Part shown: in pieces, positions 43,138 to 52,300 of the stretch
How the letters are laid out: the number at the start of each line of letters is the position of its first letter
How positions within the stretch are numbered: position 1 is the stretch's first letter
Assembly: GCA_035308025.1 (NCBI GenBank)
Contig: DATGHL010000018.1
Span: 1 to 64,000 of the forward strand
Length of the DNA: 64,000 bases
Source: Candidatus Binataceae bacterium
GTDB lineage: Bacteria > Desulfobacterota > Binatia > Binatales > Binataceae
Direction: 5' to 3'
Notes under the pieces: generated by a model
Databases searched by the model: none
Seen by the model: only the letters and a program-made list of their open reading frames with translations
What the model was told of the DNA's origin: nothing
Translations under genes and position numbers: made by a program

Positions 43138-44289
43138 ATGCCGTACGCCGAAGGACGCGTCTATAACGACGCCGACGCTCATCTGATGGAGCCAGCCGGC
43201 TGGCTGGCCGAGTATGCCGACGCTAAGACCCGCGAACTGCTCAAACCACTGGATTTCTCGAAGTCCGGCACCATGGTCGATCACGCGTTCAAGGGTAAAT
43301 TCGACGCGAGCCATTGGGACGAAGTCGAGATCGAGAAGAATTTCATGTTCATCAAGGGCTGGGAGGCGCTCGGCGCCTTCGATCCGGACGAACGCGTCCG
43401 CGCGTTGGACCTTCTCGGTTTCAACCGGCAGGTGGTCTTCAGCTCGCTTGCGATGAGCCAGTTCTGGGGGACCTTCAAGCAACGCGAGCATGACCCGGAC
43501 CTGCTCTACGGCGGTGCTCGGGCGCTGAACCGCGCGATGGTCGATTTCTGCAAGAGCGACAAGCGCATGATCGCGGCGGGCTTTCTCCCGCTCGACGACG
43601 CCCGCCGCGCCGAGCGCGAGATCGACGAGGGGCTCAAGGCCGGCTGCGGCACCTTCTGGATTCCGGCGCATCCGGCCGGCGACAAGTCTCCCAGTCATCC
43701 GGATTTCGACAGGGTGTGGGGCCGTCTGCAGGAGGCCAACGTCCCCTTCATGCTGCACGTCGGCGCGGGCGAAACCCCGATGCCCAACGAATATCGCAAC
43801 AACGGCCGCGGCCCGCGCAGAGGCTTTCTCGGCGGTGGTGAGGACGTCGATTCCAAGGAGTTCATGATGCTCCACGGATCGGCCGAACCCTTTCTCAGCG
43901 CGATGGTGCTCGACGGCACCTTCGAGCAGTTTCCGCGCTTGCGCGGCGGCGTCATCGAACTCGGCGCGCTGTGGGTCGTGCCGTGGCTCAAGCGTCTCGA
44001 TGTCGCGCAGAATGCCTTCGCCCGCACCGAGCCCGGCCTCGCGCTGCCGATGAAGGCGTCGGATTACGTCCGCCGTCAGCTCAAGTTTACGCCCCATCCA
44101 ACCGAACCGGCGGGCTGGATTATCGAGCAGGGCGGCGAAGAACTCTTCCTGTTCTCGTCGGACTATCCGCATATCGAGGGCGGGCGCAATCCGCTCAAGC
44201 GTTTCGAGGAATCGATGGCGGGTATCAGCGAGTCAGCGAAAGACCGCTTTTACGCGAGTAACTTCCAGGAGTTAATGGGGCTTCAATAA
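43138..44289 (+). CDS. Amidohydrolase-2 (metal-dependent TIM-barrel hydrolase)
   Basis: 383 residues of the amidohydrolase_2/ACMSD-like family. It starts VYNDADAHLMEPAGWL, where the first metal motif is D-x-H rather than H-x-H. Later metal and catalytic segments are GTFWIPAHPAGD, FMLHVGAGETP and LFLFSSDYPHIEGGRNPL (terminal Asp). Such enzymes decarboxylate or hydrolyse aromatic or other organic acids; substrate unknown. A purine-rich GGGAGG ribosome site precedes the ATG. It is divergent from the PNPOx-like gene. Confidence 0.88.
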   Translation: MPYAEGRVYNDADAHLMEPAGWLAEYADAKTRELLKPLDFSKSGTMVDHAFKGKFDASHWDEVEIEKNFMFIKGWEALGAFDPDERVRALDLLGFNRQVVFSSLAMSQFWGTFKQREHDPDLLYGGARALNRAMVDFCKSDKRMIAAGFLPLDDARRAEREIDEGLKAGCGTFWIPAHPAGDKSPSHPDFDRVWGRLQEANVPFMLHVGAGETPMPNEYRNNGRGPRRGFLGGGEDVDSKEFMMLHGSAEPFLSAMVLDGTFEQFPRLRGGVIELGALWVVPWLKRLDVAQNAFARTEPGLALPMKASDYVRRQLKFTPHPTEPAGWIIEQGGEELFLFSSDYPHIEGGRNPLKRFEESMAGISESAKDRFYASNFQELMGLQ

Positions 44290-44416
44290 AGGAGCGAGCT
44301 CGGAAGCCTGGATAATTGAGCGATTGTGGAGCTACCGCCGCTTGCTTTGCTGTCCGATTGTTGCTTGGTTGCTAACGAATGGTGTAGAAGCCAAGCTTCT
44401 GGCGGAGTATAGAGGC

Positions 44417-44771
44417 ATGCATCGCACCCCCCCGCGCCCTTCGGCAACTAAATAGACTATTTCGTCATTCGCCTGGCGGCGCCTTCATCTTATCTCTGTC
44501 GGCTACTGCCTGCCTCCTGTTCGCGGTGCGGGCGCACGCCCAGACGCTCGAGGCGATCACTACGAGTTCGAGCCCGATCAACTGGACCCGGACTTTTGGC
44601 CGCGAGCCGATCGGTTCTGAGTCCGCCCCGCAGACAATTGCGCTCTGCGCACACCTCACTCAGAAAATTCCTACGATCACGGTCAATAGTGTCTCGATCA
44701 CCGATCCCACCGGTTTTATACTTACGGACGGTGACCCGGCAACTGAAAGATTTGGTGAAGTCCGTGCATAA
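44417..44771 (+). pseudogene. Remnant of a secreted choice-of-anchor-D-like protein
   Basis: An ATG at 44417 begins MHRTPP, but a C7 run (44427-44433) puts the rest in another frame. That frame reads FILSLSATACLLFAVRAHAQ (a convincing signal peptide) and then FGREPIGSESAPQTIAL and PTITVNSVSITDPTGF, typical of Ig-like choice-of-anchor D repeats found in large surface proteins. It ends after about 100 residues where the next gene starts. The small size and broken start suggest a remnant of a larger surface protein gene, not a functional gene. Confidence 0.4.
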
Positions 44772-45654
44772 GAGTCTAAAGTTAATCACACTCTACGCGC
44801 TGCTCACGCCAACCCTACTATTTGCGCAGACCACGCCGACTCCAACTCCAGTCCCGCCGCTGTCCTCGTACAATTGGGCGATAAGCGCCTCGCCTAATTT
44901 GGCGGCCAATCCCCCGCCGCTCGCGGTGGTGACTACATTTATACAGAACGTGGACGGTTTCCAGGCGGACAACTTGTGCGCGTTTAAGTTCGTTCCCCTC
45001 AACCCATCGACCGGAAATCTGACGTTGCTGGCAAACCCCGGCGATTTAGGAGGTTGTAGCTCTGAGATCGATATTGTAGATAGAACCACAGCCGGTTTTG
45101 TATGGAATGAAACGGACGGTTTTAGAGACTCCAGCAGCGACGTTGGCACCGGACCCCAGGACGTGCTGCATAATGGCGGCGTGGAGCTTGTAGTTTATAG
45201 CCAGATTACCGACTACCAGGGCTCAAGCCATTGTGCGAGCAGTTGGCCAGTGATCTATGCCTGGACCGGCACTAGCTACAGTTATGTCAGCACGCAGGCT
45301 CAGTACCAGCCATTCTACCAACAACTCCTTGCATCGCTGCAAAATCAATACACGACTTTACCGAGCGATTGCCTTCAGGCTGAAATCGACAAACTGCAGC
45401 GAGTGCTTGGCACACCCACTGCGGGGTTGTCAAACGCGACGACATGGGCAAGTAGCAGTGATCCCAGCGTGCGGGAATTCGCTGCCTCAATTCTCGCTGA
45501 TATCGGAACTTCGCAGGCGATAAGCTCGCTCCAAACACTAGCTAGTGATAGCAACCCGGTTGTCGCGGCTGCCGCACAGACCGACCTCTCTTTCGGCCAA
45601 ACTCAGCCCGATCCCGTGGAGCAGCAAACAATTTCCAACCCGGGCGGCCTTTGA
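44764..45654 (+). CDS. Secreted cysteine-containing protein, tandem paralogue 1
   Basis: About 296 residues from a GTG at 44764 (KSLKLITLYALLTPTLLFAQ is the signal peptide); a TTG at 44752 and an open frame to 44596 are alternatives. It is Thr/Pro-rich after the signal, then shares with the next gene the motifs SSYNWA/SxSASPxLAANPPP, the sequence around SSWPVIYAW, four conserved cysteines (DNLCAF, GGCSSEID, SHCASSW, SDCLQAEID) and KLQRVLGTPTAGL. A C-terminal HEAT-like unit follows (SVREFAASILADIGTSQAISSLQTLA). Two disulfides are likely. I do not recognise the family. Confidence 0.72.
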   Translation: MHKSLKLITLYALLTPTLLFAQTTPTPTPVPPLSSYNWAISASPNLAANPPPLAVVTTFIQNVDGFQADNLCAFKFVPLNPSTGNLTLLANPGDLGGCSSEIDIVDRTTAGFVWNETDGFRDSSSDVGTGPQDVLHNGGVELVVYSQITDYQGSSHCASSWPVIYAWTGTSYSYVSTQAQYQPFYQQLLASLQNQYTTLPSDCLQAEIDKLQRVLGTPTAGLSNATTWASSSDPSVREFAASILADIGTSQAISSLQTLASDSNPVVAAAAQTDLSFGQTQPDPVEQQTISNPGGL

Positions 45655-45660
45655 GGTCGA

Positions 45661-46599
45661 TTGAGTACTCTAATGAACAAGCTAACTATCGGCTTCTCAG
45701 TCTTCCTGGCGCTGGTCCCATCGCTACTGTTCGCAGCGGCGATGCCCACGACTGTTCCGTCGCCGCTGCCGACGTCGGTTCCGTCGCCACTATCGTCATA
45801 CAACTGGTCAACTAGCGCCTCGCCTAGCCTTGCGGCGAATCCCCCGCCGATCGATACCGTGCGGACATTCATCACCAATCTCGGCAGTACCGAAGGGATG
45901 GTCTGTGCGATAAAATTCGCCAACTTCCGCAACTCCGGCAATCTCACCTTAATCGCCGGTCATTGCGCATCCTCCGACATTGACATCGTCGATCTAACCT
46001 CGGCCGGCTTCCAATGGAACGCCCTGGATGCCGCATTGCCGGATGCCAGCGACGACGTTACCAGCGGGGTGCAAGATTTGCTCGGCAACGGCACCTCTGA
46101 ACTGGTCGTCCACGCTTATCTGGCGTACCCGCAAGTGTACGGCTATTGCACCACGGTCTGGCCCGTGGTTTACGCCTGGAGCGGCGGCAGTTATGCGAAC
46201 GTGAGCACGCAACCTCAGTACGCGCCGTTTTATCAGAGTCAGCTTGCTGCACTTCAGGCTCAGCTCGCCGCGTCGCCCAGCACTTGCCTCCAGGCTGAAG
46301 TCGATAAGATACAGCGCGTACTAGGCAACCCCGCCGCGGGGCTCGGGGACGCGACCACCTGGGCCGTCAGCGCCAACCTCGGCGACCAGATGTTGGCCGC
46401 GCAGATCCTCGGCGATATCGGCACCTCAGGCGCGCTGACTGTGCTTCAGACGCTTGCCGGCAATAGCGACCCATACATGGCCGATGTCGCGCAGCGCTTC
46501 GTCGAGAATCCAACCCGCAACGCGCCGGGATTTGTCACGCCGCAAACCATCCCGAACCCCGGCGCGCTGGTGACCAGCAGCTTCGGCGCTCTGCTTTGA
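45661..46599 (+). CDS. Secreted cysteine-containing protein, tandem paralogue 2
   Basis: 312 residues, paralogous to the gene just upstream: LSSYNWSTSASPSLAANPPP, TVWPVVYAWSGGSY, the cysteines in GMVCAIKF, AGHCASSDIDIVD, GYCTTVWP and STCLQAEVDK, then KIQRVLGNPAAGL and the HEAT-like ILGDIGTSGALTVLQTLAG. A signal peptide (MNKLTIGFSVFLALVPSLLFAA) follows a start at TTG 45661 or ATG 45673. The Pro/Ser/Thr linker after it repeats VPSPLPTS. It follows the first paralogue by six bases and may be cotranscribed. Function unknown. Confidence 0.75.
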   Translation: MSTLMNKLTIGFSVFLALVPSLLFAAAMPTTVPSPLPTSVPSPLSSYNWSTSASPSLAANPPPIDTVRTFITNLGSTEGMVCAIKFANFRNSGNLTLIAGHCASSDIDIVDLTSAGFQWNALDAALPDASDDVTSGVQDLLGNGTSELVVHAYLAYPQVYGYCTTVWPVVYAWSGGSYANVSTQPQYAPFYQSQLAALQAQLAASPSTCLQAEVDKIQRVLGNPAAGLGDATTWAVSANLGDQMLAAQILGDIGTSGALTVLQTLAGNSDPYMADVAQRFVENPTRNAPGFVTPQTIPNPGALVTSSFGALL

Positions 46600-46681
46600 G
46601 CGCTGGTGAAACGGGGCTGCTTTTTGCTATAAGCAAATCTGGTGTTGGAATCTATAACGGTTATGTAAAAGTCAGGACGCC

Positions 46682-46718
46682 CAGTCCTACCAATCGAGGC
46701 AGTCCTTACCAATCGAGG
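46682..46718 (+). repeat. Short tandem repeat upstream of the amidohydrolase
   Basis: CAGTCCTACCAATCGAGG is followed directly by CAGTCCTTACCAATCGAGG, two near-identical copies of 18-19 bp ending at the AGGAGGG ribosome site of the next gene. It may be a replication slip or an operator with two half-sites; nothing proves binding. Confidence 0.5.
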
Positions 46719-46730
46719 AGGGAACCGCAA

Positions 46731-48464
46731 ATGGCTGATTACGATATCCAAATCAAGGGTGGCACGATCGTCGATGGCACGCGCGTCCCGCGCTACCAGG
46801 GCGACGTCTGGATCAAAGACGGCAAGGTCGCCCAGCTCGGCGGACGCTCGCCGGGCTTTGCCAAAAAGGTGATCGACGCCAACGGCCTGATCGTCGCGCC
46901 AGGCTTCGTCGATCTGCACACCCATTACGACGCGCAAATCCGCTGGGATCCTTACTGCACGATCTCCGGATGGCACGGCGTGACGTCGCTGGTGCTCGGT
47001 AACTGCGGCTTCGGCTTCGCGCCCTGCAAGCCTGAGTTCATCGAGCGCTCGATGCTCACGATGACGCGCACCGAGGCGATTCCCTTCGCGTCGATGAAGG
47101 CCGGGATCAAGTGGGATTGGGAGACCATCCCGCAGTATCTCGATTCATTGGATCGGACCCCCAAGGGCGTCAACTGCATCCAGTACATGCCGACCGCCTC
47201 GCTGATGACCTACGTGATGGGCCTCGAGGCGGCGAAGACGCGGCCGGCGACCGAGCAGGAGCGGGTCGAGATGGCGCGGCTGCTCGACGAAGGGATGGAC
47301 GCGGGGCTCTGCGGCTTCTCGATTCAGCGGCTCGGACCGAATTCGGTGCAGGCCGACTTTGACGGCTCACCGATGGTCACCGACACGATGTGCGACGAGG
47401 ACATCCTGAACCTCGGCCGCGTGCTGCGCCGGCGTGACGAAGGTTTCATGGAGATCACACAGGGCACCGGCGACGCGCGCCATGACCTGGCCTTCGTCGA
47501 GAAGCTGGCGGACGAATCGCAGCGGCCGATCCTCTGGCAGGCGATCATCCCGACGCGCGCCAACCCGGAAATCCATCGCCGCAGCATGCGCTTCGTCGAA
47601 CGCAACCGCGCGAAGGGGCGTCAGATCTTCGGTCAGGCAGGCACGGTCCGCAGCGGCTTCGCCTTCACACTCGAGAACTGGAACCTCTATGACACGCTGC
47701 CCGAATGGCGCGACCTGACAATCGGCACGAAAGAAGAGAAGCTCGCCAAGATGCAGGATCCGGCGCGGCGCGCAGCGGTCGTCCACGCCAACGACAACTG
47801 CGACATGAACTTCAAGGCGATCCAGGCCGGCGTCGGCGGCCATCCGAAGCATCTGATCGTGCAGTGGGTCGAGAATAACGAAGAGCTCGAAAAGCATGTC
47901 GGCAAGTCGCTCGGCCAGATTGGGATGGAAGAGGGCAAGCATCCGATCGAAGCGATGCTCGATATCGCCGTGGCGACCGGCCTCAAGGCTGAATTCCTCG
48001 GCCCCAATCGCGGTTTCAACCCCGAGTACATGGCCGAGATCATCAACAACTCGCAGTTCACCTTCCCCGGCGTTTCGGACGGCGGAGCGCACACCAAGTT
48101 CTTCACCGGCGGGGCGTTCACGACCGATTTCCTGCGCTGGCTGGTGCGCGACGAACAGCGCATCACGCTCGAAGAGGCGCACTACCGCATGTCGGCGCTG
48201 CCTGCGCACGCGGCGGGCTTCCGCGATCGCGGCGTGCTGCGCGAGGGCGCTGCGGCGGATGTCGTGGTGTATGACCTCAACGGCCTCGGGATCGAGCCGG
48301 ACTGGGTCGGCGAGATCGTCCACGATCTGCCGGGCGGCGAATGGCGGCGGGTGCAGCGCTCGAAGGGCTACCGCTCGATCATCGTCAACGGCGTCGAGAC
48401 CTTCAGCGAGGGCAATTGCACCGGGGCGACGCCGGGCAAGCTCCTGCGTCACGGGCGCGCCTGA
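46731..48464 (+). CDS. N-acyl-D-amino-acid deacylase-like amidohydrolase
   Basis: 577 residues of the D-aminoacylase/dihydroorotase-like amidohydrolase superfamily. It starts YDIQIKGGTIVDGT (composite beta domain), then has the metal site FVDLHTHYDAQ (His63, His65) and GVTSLVLGNCGFGFAPC (a Cys ligand typical of D-aminoacylases). The C-terminal VSDGGAHTKFF contains the catalytic Asp, and the composite domain ends RSIIVNGVETFSEG. ATG at 46731 with AGGAGGG upstream is clearly the start, although the frame extends to 46596. It likely hydrolyses an N-acyl or cyclic amide; the substrate is unknown. Confidence 0.9.
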   Translation: MADYDIQIKGGTIVDGTRVPRYQGDVWIKDGKVAQLGGRSPGFAKKVIDANGLIVAPGFVDLHTHYDAQIRWDPYCTISGWHGVTSLVLGNCGFGFAPCKPEFIERSMLTMTRTEAIPFASMKAGIKWDWETIPQYLDSLDRTPKGVNCIQYMPTASLMTYVMGLEAAKTRPATEQERVEMARLLDEGMDAGLCGFSIQRLGPNSVQADFDGSPMVTDTMCDEDILNLGRVLRRRDEGFMEITQGTGDARHDLAFVEKLADESQRPILWQAIIPTRANPEIHRRSMRFVERNRAKGRQIFGQAGTVRSGFAFTLENWNLYDTLPEWRDLTIGTKEEKLAKMQDPARRAAVVHANDNCDMNFKAIQAGVGGHPKHLIVQWVENNEELEKHVGKSLGQIGMEEGKHPIEAMLDIAVATGLKAEFLGPNRGFNPEYMAEIINNSQFTFPGVSDGGAHTKFFTGGAFTTDFLRWLVRDEQRITLEEAHYRMSALPAHAAGFRDRGVLREGAAADVVVYDLNGLGIEPDWVGEIVHDLPGGEWRRVQRSKGYRSIIVNGVETFSEGNCTGATPGKLLRHGRA

Positions 48465-48505
48465 CCGCGTATATCCCATAAGCTCTATAAATGAATGAAT
48501 GATGC

Positions 48506-48533
48506 GCGGGGCGGCTCAATCGAGCCGCCCCGC
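48506..48533 (+). terminator. Hairpin after the amidohydrolase
   Basis: GCGGGGCGGCTC (48506-48517) pairs perfectly with GAGCCGCCCCGC (48522-48533) around AATC, a 12-bp stem 42 bp past the stop. The following bases are TCCGTTTG, a weak U-tract. It is probably the transcript end of the plus-strand unit. Confidence 0.65.
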
Positions 48534-48649
48534 TCCGTTTGCGGCCGTCTAATCTTGCGCGCGGACTGCTGTGCTCGGTTCAACTAGCCTCGCGCCGATC
48601 CTGTCGTTAGGATTCGTGCGACCGCAACCTCGCCGGAGGCCGCAACCCT

Positions 48650-49810
48650 ATGTCCGCAGCGAAGAAGAATAACCGCTTCCTGAGCGGCGCGGCGATCGAG
48701 CCGCGTCCTGTGCGCGGCGACATGACCGCGGCCGAGCTGATCGATACGGCCTTTTTGGCCTACAACGGCCGCCGCCTGCGCGAGGCTTGCCGGCTGTTCG
48801 CCGAAAAGATGCTGGCGGCCGACGCCGTCGTCGGGATGAGCATCACCGGCGCGTTGACCCCGGCCGGGCTCGGCATGTCGTGCCTCATCCCGCTCATCGA
48901 AAACGGTTTTATTGACTGGATCGTCTCGACCGGCGCCAATCTATATCACGATACGCATTTCGGGATCGGCCTCAAGATGTATCAGGGCTCAGCCGAGACC
49001 GACGACGTAGCGCTGCGCAAGGCGGGCGTCGTGCGCATCTACGATATTTTTTTCGACTACCACGTGCTGCTCTCGACCGACGCCTTTTTCCGCGAACTGG
49101 CGCGCAATGAGGAGTTTCAGCATCCGATGGGCACCGCGGAATTTCATTATCGCGCCGGCCGTTACGTCGCCGAGCGCGAGCGCGTCCTCAAGCTCAAGCG
49201 GCGCTCGATCCTGGCCGCGGCGCATGAATACGCCGTGCCGGTCTACACCTCGTCGCCCGGCGATTCGTCGATCGGGATGAACCTCGCGCTGCTCGAACTC
49301 GAAGGCTACCAGCTGCGGATCGATCCGCTCAGCGACGTCAACGAGACCGCGGCGATCGTCTATGCGGCGAAGTCGCACGGCCTGAACAGCAGCGTCTTCA
49401 TCCTCGGCGGCGGCTCGCCGAAGAACTTCGTGCTCCAAACCGAGCCGCAGATTCAGGAGGTGATGGGCGTGGCGGAGAAGGGTCACGACTACTTCCTGCA
49501 GGTCACCGACGCGCGGCCGGATACCGGCGGCCTCTCGGGTGCGACGCCGAACGAGGCGGTGAGCTGGGGCAAGATCGATCCCGAACGGTTGCCCGATTCG
49601 GTGGTCTGCTACGTTGATTCGACGGTCGCGCTGCCGCTGATCACCGCGTACGCACTCGCGCGGCGCAAGCCGCGGCCGCCGCGCCGGTTGTACGAACAGC
49701 GCGAGCGGATGATGAGTGAACTGTTGGCTGCGTATGAAAAAGTGCGGCGACGATCAGGCAGAGCCTCAGCAAAGCCGCGCAAGCGAGTCCGCGAGACTGC
49801 GGCAAAATAA
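48650..49810 (+). CDS. Deoxyhypusine synthase homologue (bacterial, probable homospermidine synthase-like)
   Basis: 386 residues of the deoxyhypusine synthase fold: [43 protein letters not shown] is the NAD-binding region, and the substrate region is [13 protein letters not shown], where Lys258 is the position of the covalent enzyme-imine lysine. Bacteria lack eIF5A, so this enzyme is thought to make homospermidine or another polyamine from spermidine or putrescine. The C-terminal tail is basic ([15 protein letters not shown]). It is preceded by a purine-rich GCCGGAGG ribosome site. Confidence 0.85.
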   Translation: MSAAKKNNRFLSGAAIEPRPVRGDMTAAELIDTAFLAYNGRRLREACRLFAEKMLAADAVVGMSITGALTPAGLGMSCLIPLIENGFIDWIVSTGANLYHDTHFGIGLKMYQGSAETDDVALRKAGVVRIYDIFFDYHVLLSTDAFFRELARNEEFQHPMGTAEFHYRAGRYVAERERVLKLKRRSILAAAHEYAVPVYTSSPGDSSIGMNLALLELEGYQLRIDPLSDVNETAAIVYAAKSHGLNSSVFILGGGSPKNFVLQTEPQIQEVMGVAEKGHDYFLQVTDARPDTGGLSGATPNEAVSWGKIDPERLPDSVVCYVDSTVALPLITAYALARRKPRPPRRLYEQRERMMSELLAAYEKVRRRSGRASAKPRKRVRETAAK

Positions 49811-49873
49811 GGATCCAGCCGAAGAAAGCGTCCTGAATCAGACACGCGCCTCAGATAGTATCGTCGTCACATC

Positions 49874-50701
49874 ATGTCGAAGATTGAAAACCCTCGAACG
49901 GTCTCTACCACCACTCATGAATTTGCCCGCGAGCTCAAGGCCGCAGAGGCCGCGGCGCTTGAGGCCGGCGAAATCCTGCGGCGCCACTATCGGGATCGCG
50001 GCTTCACGATCGATCAAAAGGGCAAGGACAATCCCGTCACGACGGCGGATTTCGAAGCCGATCACAAGCTGAAGGAACTCCTGCACGACGGCTTTCCCGG
50101 CTACGGCTGGCTCTCCGAGGAGACCGCCGACGACGGCGCGCGCCTGCGTCACGACCGGGTCTGGATCGTCGATCCGCTGGACGGCACCAAGGAATTCATC
50201 AAGGGGATTCCTGAGTTCGTCGTCGCGATCGCGCTGGCCGAGCAGGGCGTCCCGGTCGTTGGTGTCACCTACAATCCGATCCGCGACGAGCTCTTTGCCG
50301 GCGCGCGCGGCGCGGGAGTGACCCTCAACGGCCAACCTGCCGCGGTCACGCCGCGGCCGTCGCTCGATCACGCGACGGTGCTCGCCAGCCGCAGCGAAAC
50401 CTCGCGCGGGGAGTGGAAGGGCTACGAGCATCGCATCAAGATCGACCCGATCGGCAGCGTCGCCTATAAGCTCGCGTTGGTCGCCGCTGGTCGCGCCGAC
50501 GCGACTTTCACGCTGACGCCAAAGAGCGAATGGGACATCGCCTCGGGTGCCGCACTGGTGATCGAGGCTGGCGGGCGCGTCACCGATCTCGACGGCAAAG
50601 CGATCCGTTTCAATCAGGCGTCGGTGAAGCTCAAGGGCTTCGTCGCCTCCAATGGCCTGCTGCACGACGAAATCGAACGGATGTTGCTGCTCTCCAAATA
50701 G
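49874..50701 (+). CDS. 3'(2'),5'-bisphosphate nucleotidase / inositol-phosphatase family (CysQ-like)
   Basis: 275 residues. Metal-site signatures are in order: WLSEETADD (Glu), VWIVDPLDGTKEFI (Asp-x-Leu-Asp-Gly-Thr) and the C-terminal EWDIASGAALVIEAGG (Asp). The DPLDGTKEFI spelling, with Lys-Glu-Phe-Ile, is typical of CysQ/PAP phosphatases rather than inositol monophosphatases. It would recycle 3'-phosphoadenosine 5'-phosphate from sulfate activation, or act on inositol phosphates. It follows the deoxyhypusine synthase-like gene by 63 bp and may share its transcript. Confidence 0.9.
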   Translation: MSKIENPRTVSTTTHEFARELKAAEAAALEAGEILRRHYRDRGFTIDQKGKDNPVTTADFEADHKLKELLHDGFPGYGWLSEETADDGARLRHDRVWIVDPLDGTKEFIKGIPEFVVAIALAEQGVPVVGVTYNPIRDELFAGARGAGVTLNGQPAAVTPRPSLDHATVLASRSETSRGEWKGYEHRIKIDPIGSVAYKLALVAAGRADATFTLTPKSEWDIASGAALVIEAGGRVTDLDGKAIRFNQASVKLKGFVASNGLLHDEIERMLLLSK

Positions 50702-50821
50702 AGCTGATGCGTCTCTTTTCTGACTAGATTACGATCCGCTGTCTCCAAACATCTCTTCAGTCGCGCAAAACCTGAGCTCTAGGTGTAACTGCGAGGTGTC
50801 GCGTGTAGTTATGATTACGGC

Positions 50822-50850
50822 TTGACTGTTCAGTTAGACTGAGTTAATTT
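50822..50850 (+). promoter_or_regulatory. Candidate promoter of the HAF-repeat gene
   Basis: TTGACT at 50822-50827 matches the -35 consensus in five of six positions, with a 17-bp spacer to TAATTT at 50845-50850 as a weak -10. It lies about 65 bp upstream of the ATG at 50914. The region is AT-rich compared with its surroundings. No operator is evident. Confidence 0.4.
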
Positions 50851-50913
50851 CTCTCGAAGCACGTTTAGACATGCAGATTAGCATAATCGATTTCTAAACT
50901 GGTAGGTTTAACG

Positions 50914-51876
50914 ATGGGTCTCAAACAACTCCTTTTATTCGGTGTTGCCGCCGTTCTGCTGATGATTCCGGATTATGGCTATGCCGGCGGCAGCCCAGCG
51001 ATCAAAATCGTGATTCCGAAAATTGATTATCCGGCCGCCGGTGTGATCGGCACTCGCGTTCAAGACGTTAACAATTCGGGCAACACCGATTTCGACTTGA
51101 ATACCGCAGCCGGGGCTGAGGTTGGGTATCGTCCGTTTGGCGGCGCCTTTATCATCCCGCAGATGGACCCCAACGCGGTAACCTTCACCCAACCGGATCA
51201 GATGAACAATTCCAACACCATGGCGGGCGATTACCTCGATGCGAACGGCGTCTTCCATGGTTTCACGCTGAACAGCGGAACTTTTACTACCTTCGACGTG
51301 AGTGCAGCCGGAAGCGCCTTCACAGCGGCTTTTGGCATCAACGATCAGGGTGATCTGGCAGGCGAGTTTGGCGCCGCCACCGCTACTGTCCACAATGAAT
51401 CGTTTGTCGTAGTGAGTGGAGTGGAGACGGACTTCGACGTTAGCGGCGCGGCAGGTGACTTCGCGACCGCAATCAATAATGGCGACGTCGCTGTCGGCAC
51501 CTACAGCACCACCGACCCGCTAACATTGGAAGCAACTTGCGGATGTCACGGGTACATGCGCGCGGCCAATGGCACGGTCACTACATTCGATCCCGTGGGC
51601 TCGGTCTCGACAGTCCCGCACGGCCTCAACAACAAGAACATAGTCGTTGGCCGTTATTATGACAGCGGCGGAGTCGTTCACGGCTTCGTCTACTTCCTGA
51701 ATCACCCGGCGAGTTCGTTCACTTACGACTACCCCGGGGCCACGCAGACCAGTCTCAACGGCATCAATGACAACGGCTATATCGCGGGGCGCTACACCGA
51801 TAGCAGCAATGTCGCGCATGGCTTCATCGCGCACCTGTCGCCGGGCGCTGCCGGGGCCGCCCATCGGCACAAATAG
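50914..51876 (+). CDS. Secreted HAF-repeat (extracellular repeat) protein
   Basis: 320 residues with a signal peptide (MGLKQLLLFGVAAVLLMIPDYGYA) and several copies of the HAF-type motif: GFTLNSGTFTTFDV, AFGINDQGDLAGEF, AINNGDVAVGTY, HGLNNKNIVVGRYYDSGGVVHGFVYF and GINDNGYIAGRYTDSSNVAHGFI. Such repeats form beta-rich extracellular or surface proteins of unknown ligand. It ends in a His/Lys tail (AAHRHK). It is followed by a hairpin and converges with a small lipoprotein gene. Confidence 0.85.
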   Translation: MGLKQLLLFGVAAVLLMIPDYGYAGGSPAIKIVIPKIDYPAAGVIGTRVQDVNNSGNTDFDLNTAAGAEVGYRPFGGAFIIPQMDPNAVTFTQPDQMNNSNTMAGDYLDANGVFHGFTLNSGTFTTFDVSAAGSAFTAAFGINDQGDLAGEFGAATATVHNESFVVVSGVETDFDVSGAAGDFATAINNGDVAVGTYSTTDPLTLEATCGCHGYMRAANGTVTTFDPVGSVSTVPHGLNNKNIVVGRYYDSGGVVHGFVYFLNHPASSFTYDYPGATQTSLNGINDNGYIAGRYTDSSNVAHGFIAHLSPGAAGAAHRHK

Positions 51877-51911
51877 ATGCTCCGAGGCGCGGCGGCTCAT
51901 CGAGGCGGGAT

Positions 51912-51944
51912 CATCGAGCCGAGGCGCTTAGCTTCGGCTCGATG
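51912..51944. terminator. Bidirectional hairpin between convergent genes
   Basis: CATCGAGCCGAG (51912-51923) pairs with TTCGGCTCGATG (51933-51944), an 11-12 bp stem with a nine-base loop, midway between the stops of the HAF-repeat gene and the small lipoprotein gene. There is no U-tract, so Rho-dependent termination or RNA protection is as likely as intrinsic termination. Confidence 0.5.
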
Positions 51945-51958
51945 CCGCGCAAACTGAG

Positions 51959-52282
51959 CTACCGGTCACCCTCGTCATCTGACTGGTCATCGCGTTCGCG
52001 ATTCAGCTGAGCGACATGATCGGCGACGCGGTTGATCTCGACAGTCGCCGCGTCGACATCCTTGCGCGCCTTGTCGGCCGCCGCGGTCGCGGCGGCCGCT
52101 GCGGCTTGAGCCTGGCGCGCGGCTTCCTCGGCGTGCTCGGCTTTCGCTTGCGCCTCATTCGCCTGATGAAGCTCTTGCCGGACCTCCTCCTGAGAGGGTC
52201 CGCAGCCAAGTGCGCCTGGCGTGAGAAAGAGCGCGACGGCCAAGGCGGCGCGGCGCAGGAATCCAGTACGGGGATCGTTCAC
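51959..52282 (-). CDS. Small Ala-rich coiled-coil lipoprotein (Lpp/LppA-like)
   Basis: 107 residues from the GTG at 52280-52282, supported by GAGGA eight bases upstream. The lipoprotein signal ends in FLTPGALGC, then comes an Ala/Glu/Lys-rich helical stretch with a heptad-like pattern (AEEAARQAQAAAAAATAAADKARKDV), and the C-terminus is acidic (DDQSDDEGDR). The overall plan resembles Braun lipoprotein-like envelope spacers, but the C-terminal lysine used for peptidoglycan linkage is missing. It starts 3' of a dispersed repeat. Confidence 0.72.
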   Translation of the reverse strand: MNDPRTGFLRRAALAVALFLTPGALGCGPSQEEVRQELHQANEAQAKAEHAEEAARQAQAAAAAATAAADKARKDVDAATVEINRVADHVAQLNRERDDQSDDEGDR

Positions 52283-52300
52283 AGCCGGATTCCTCAAAAC

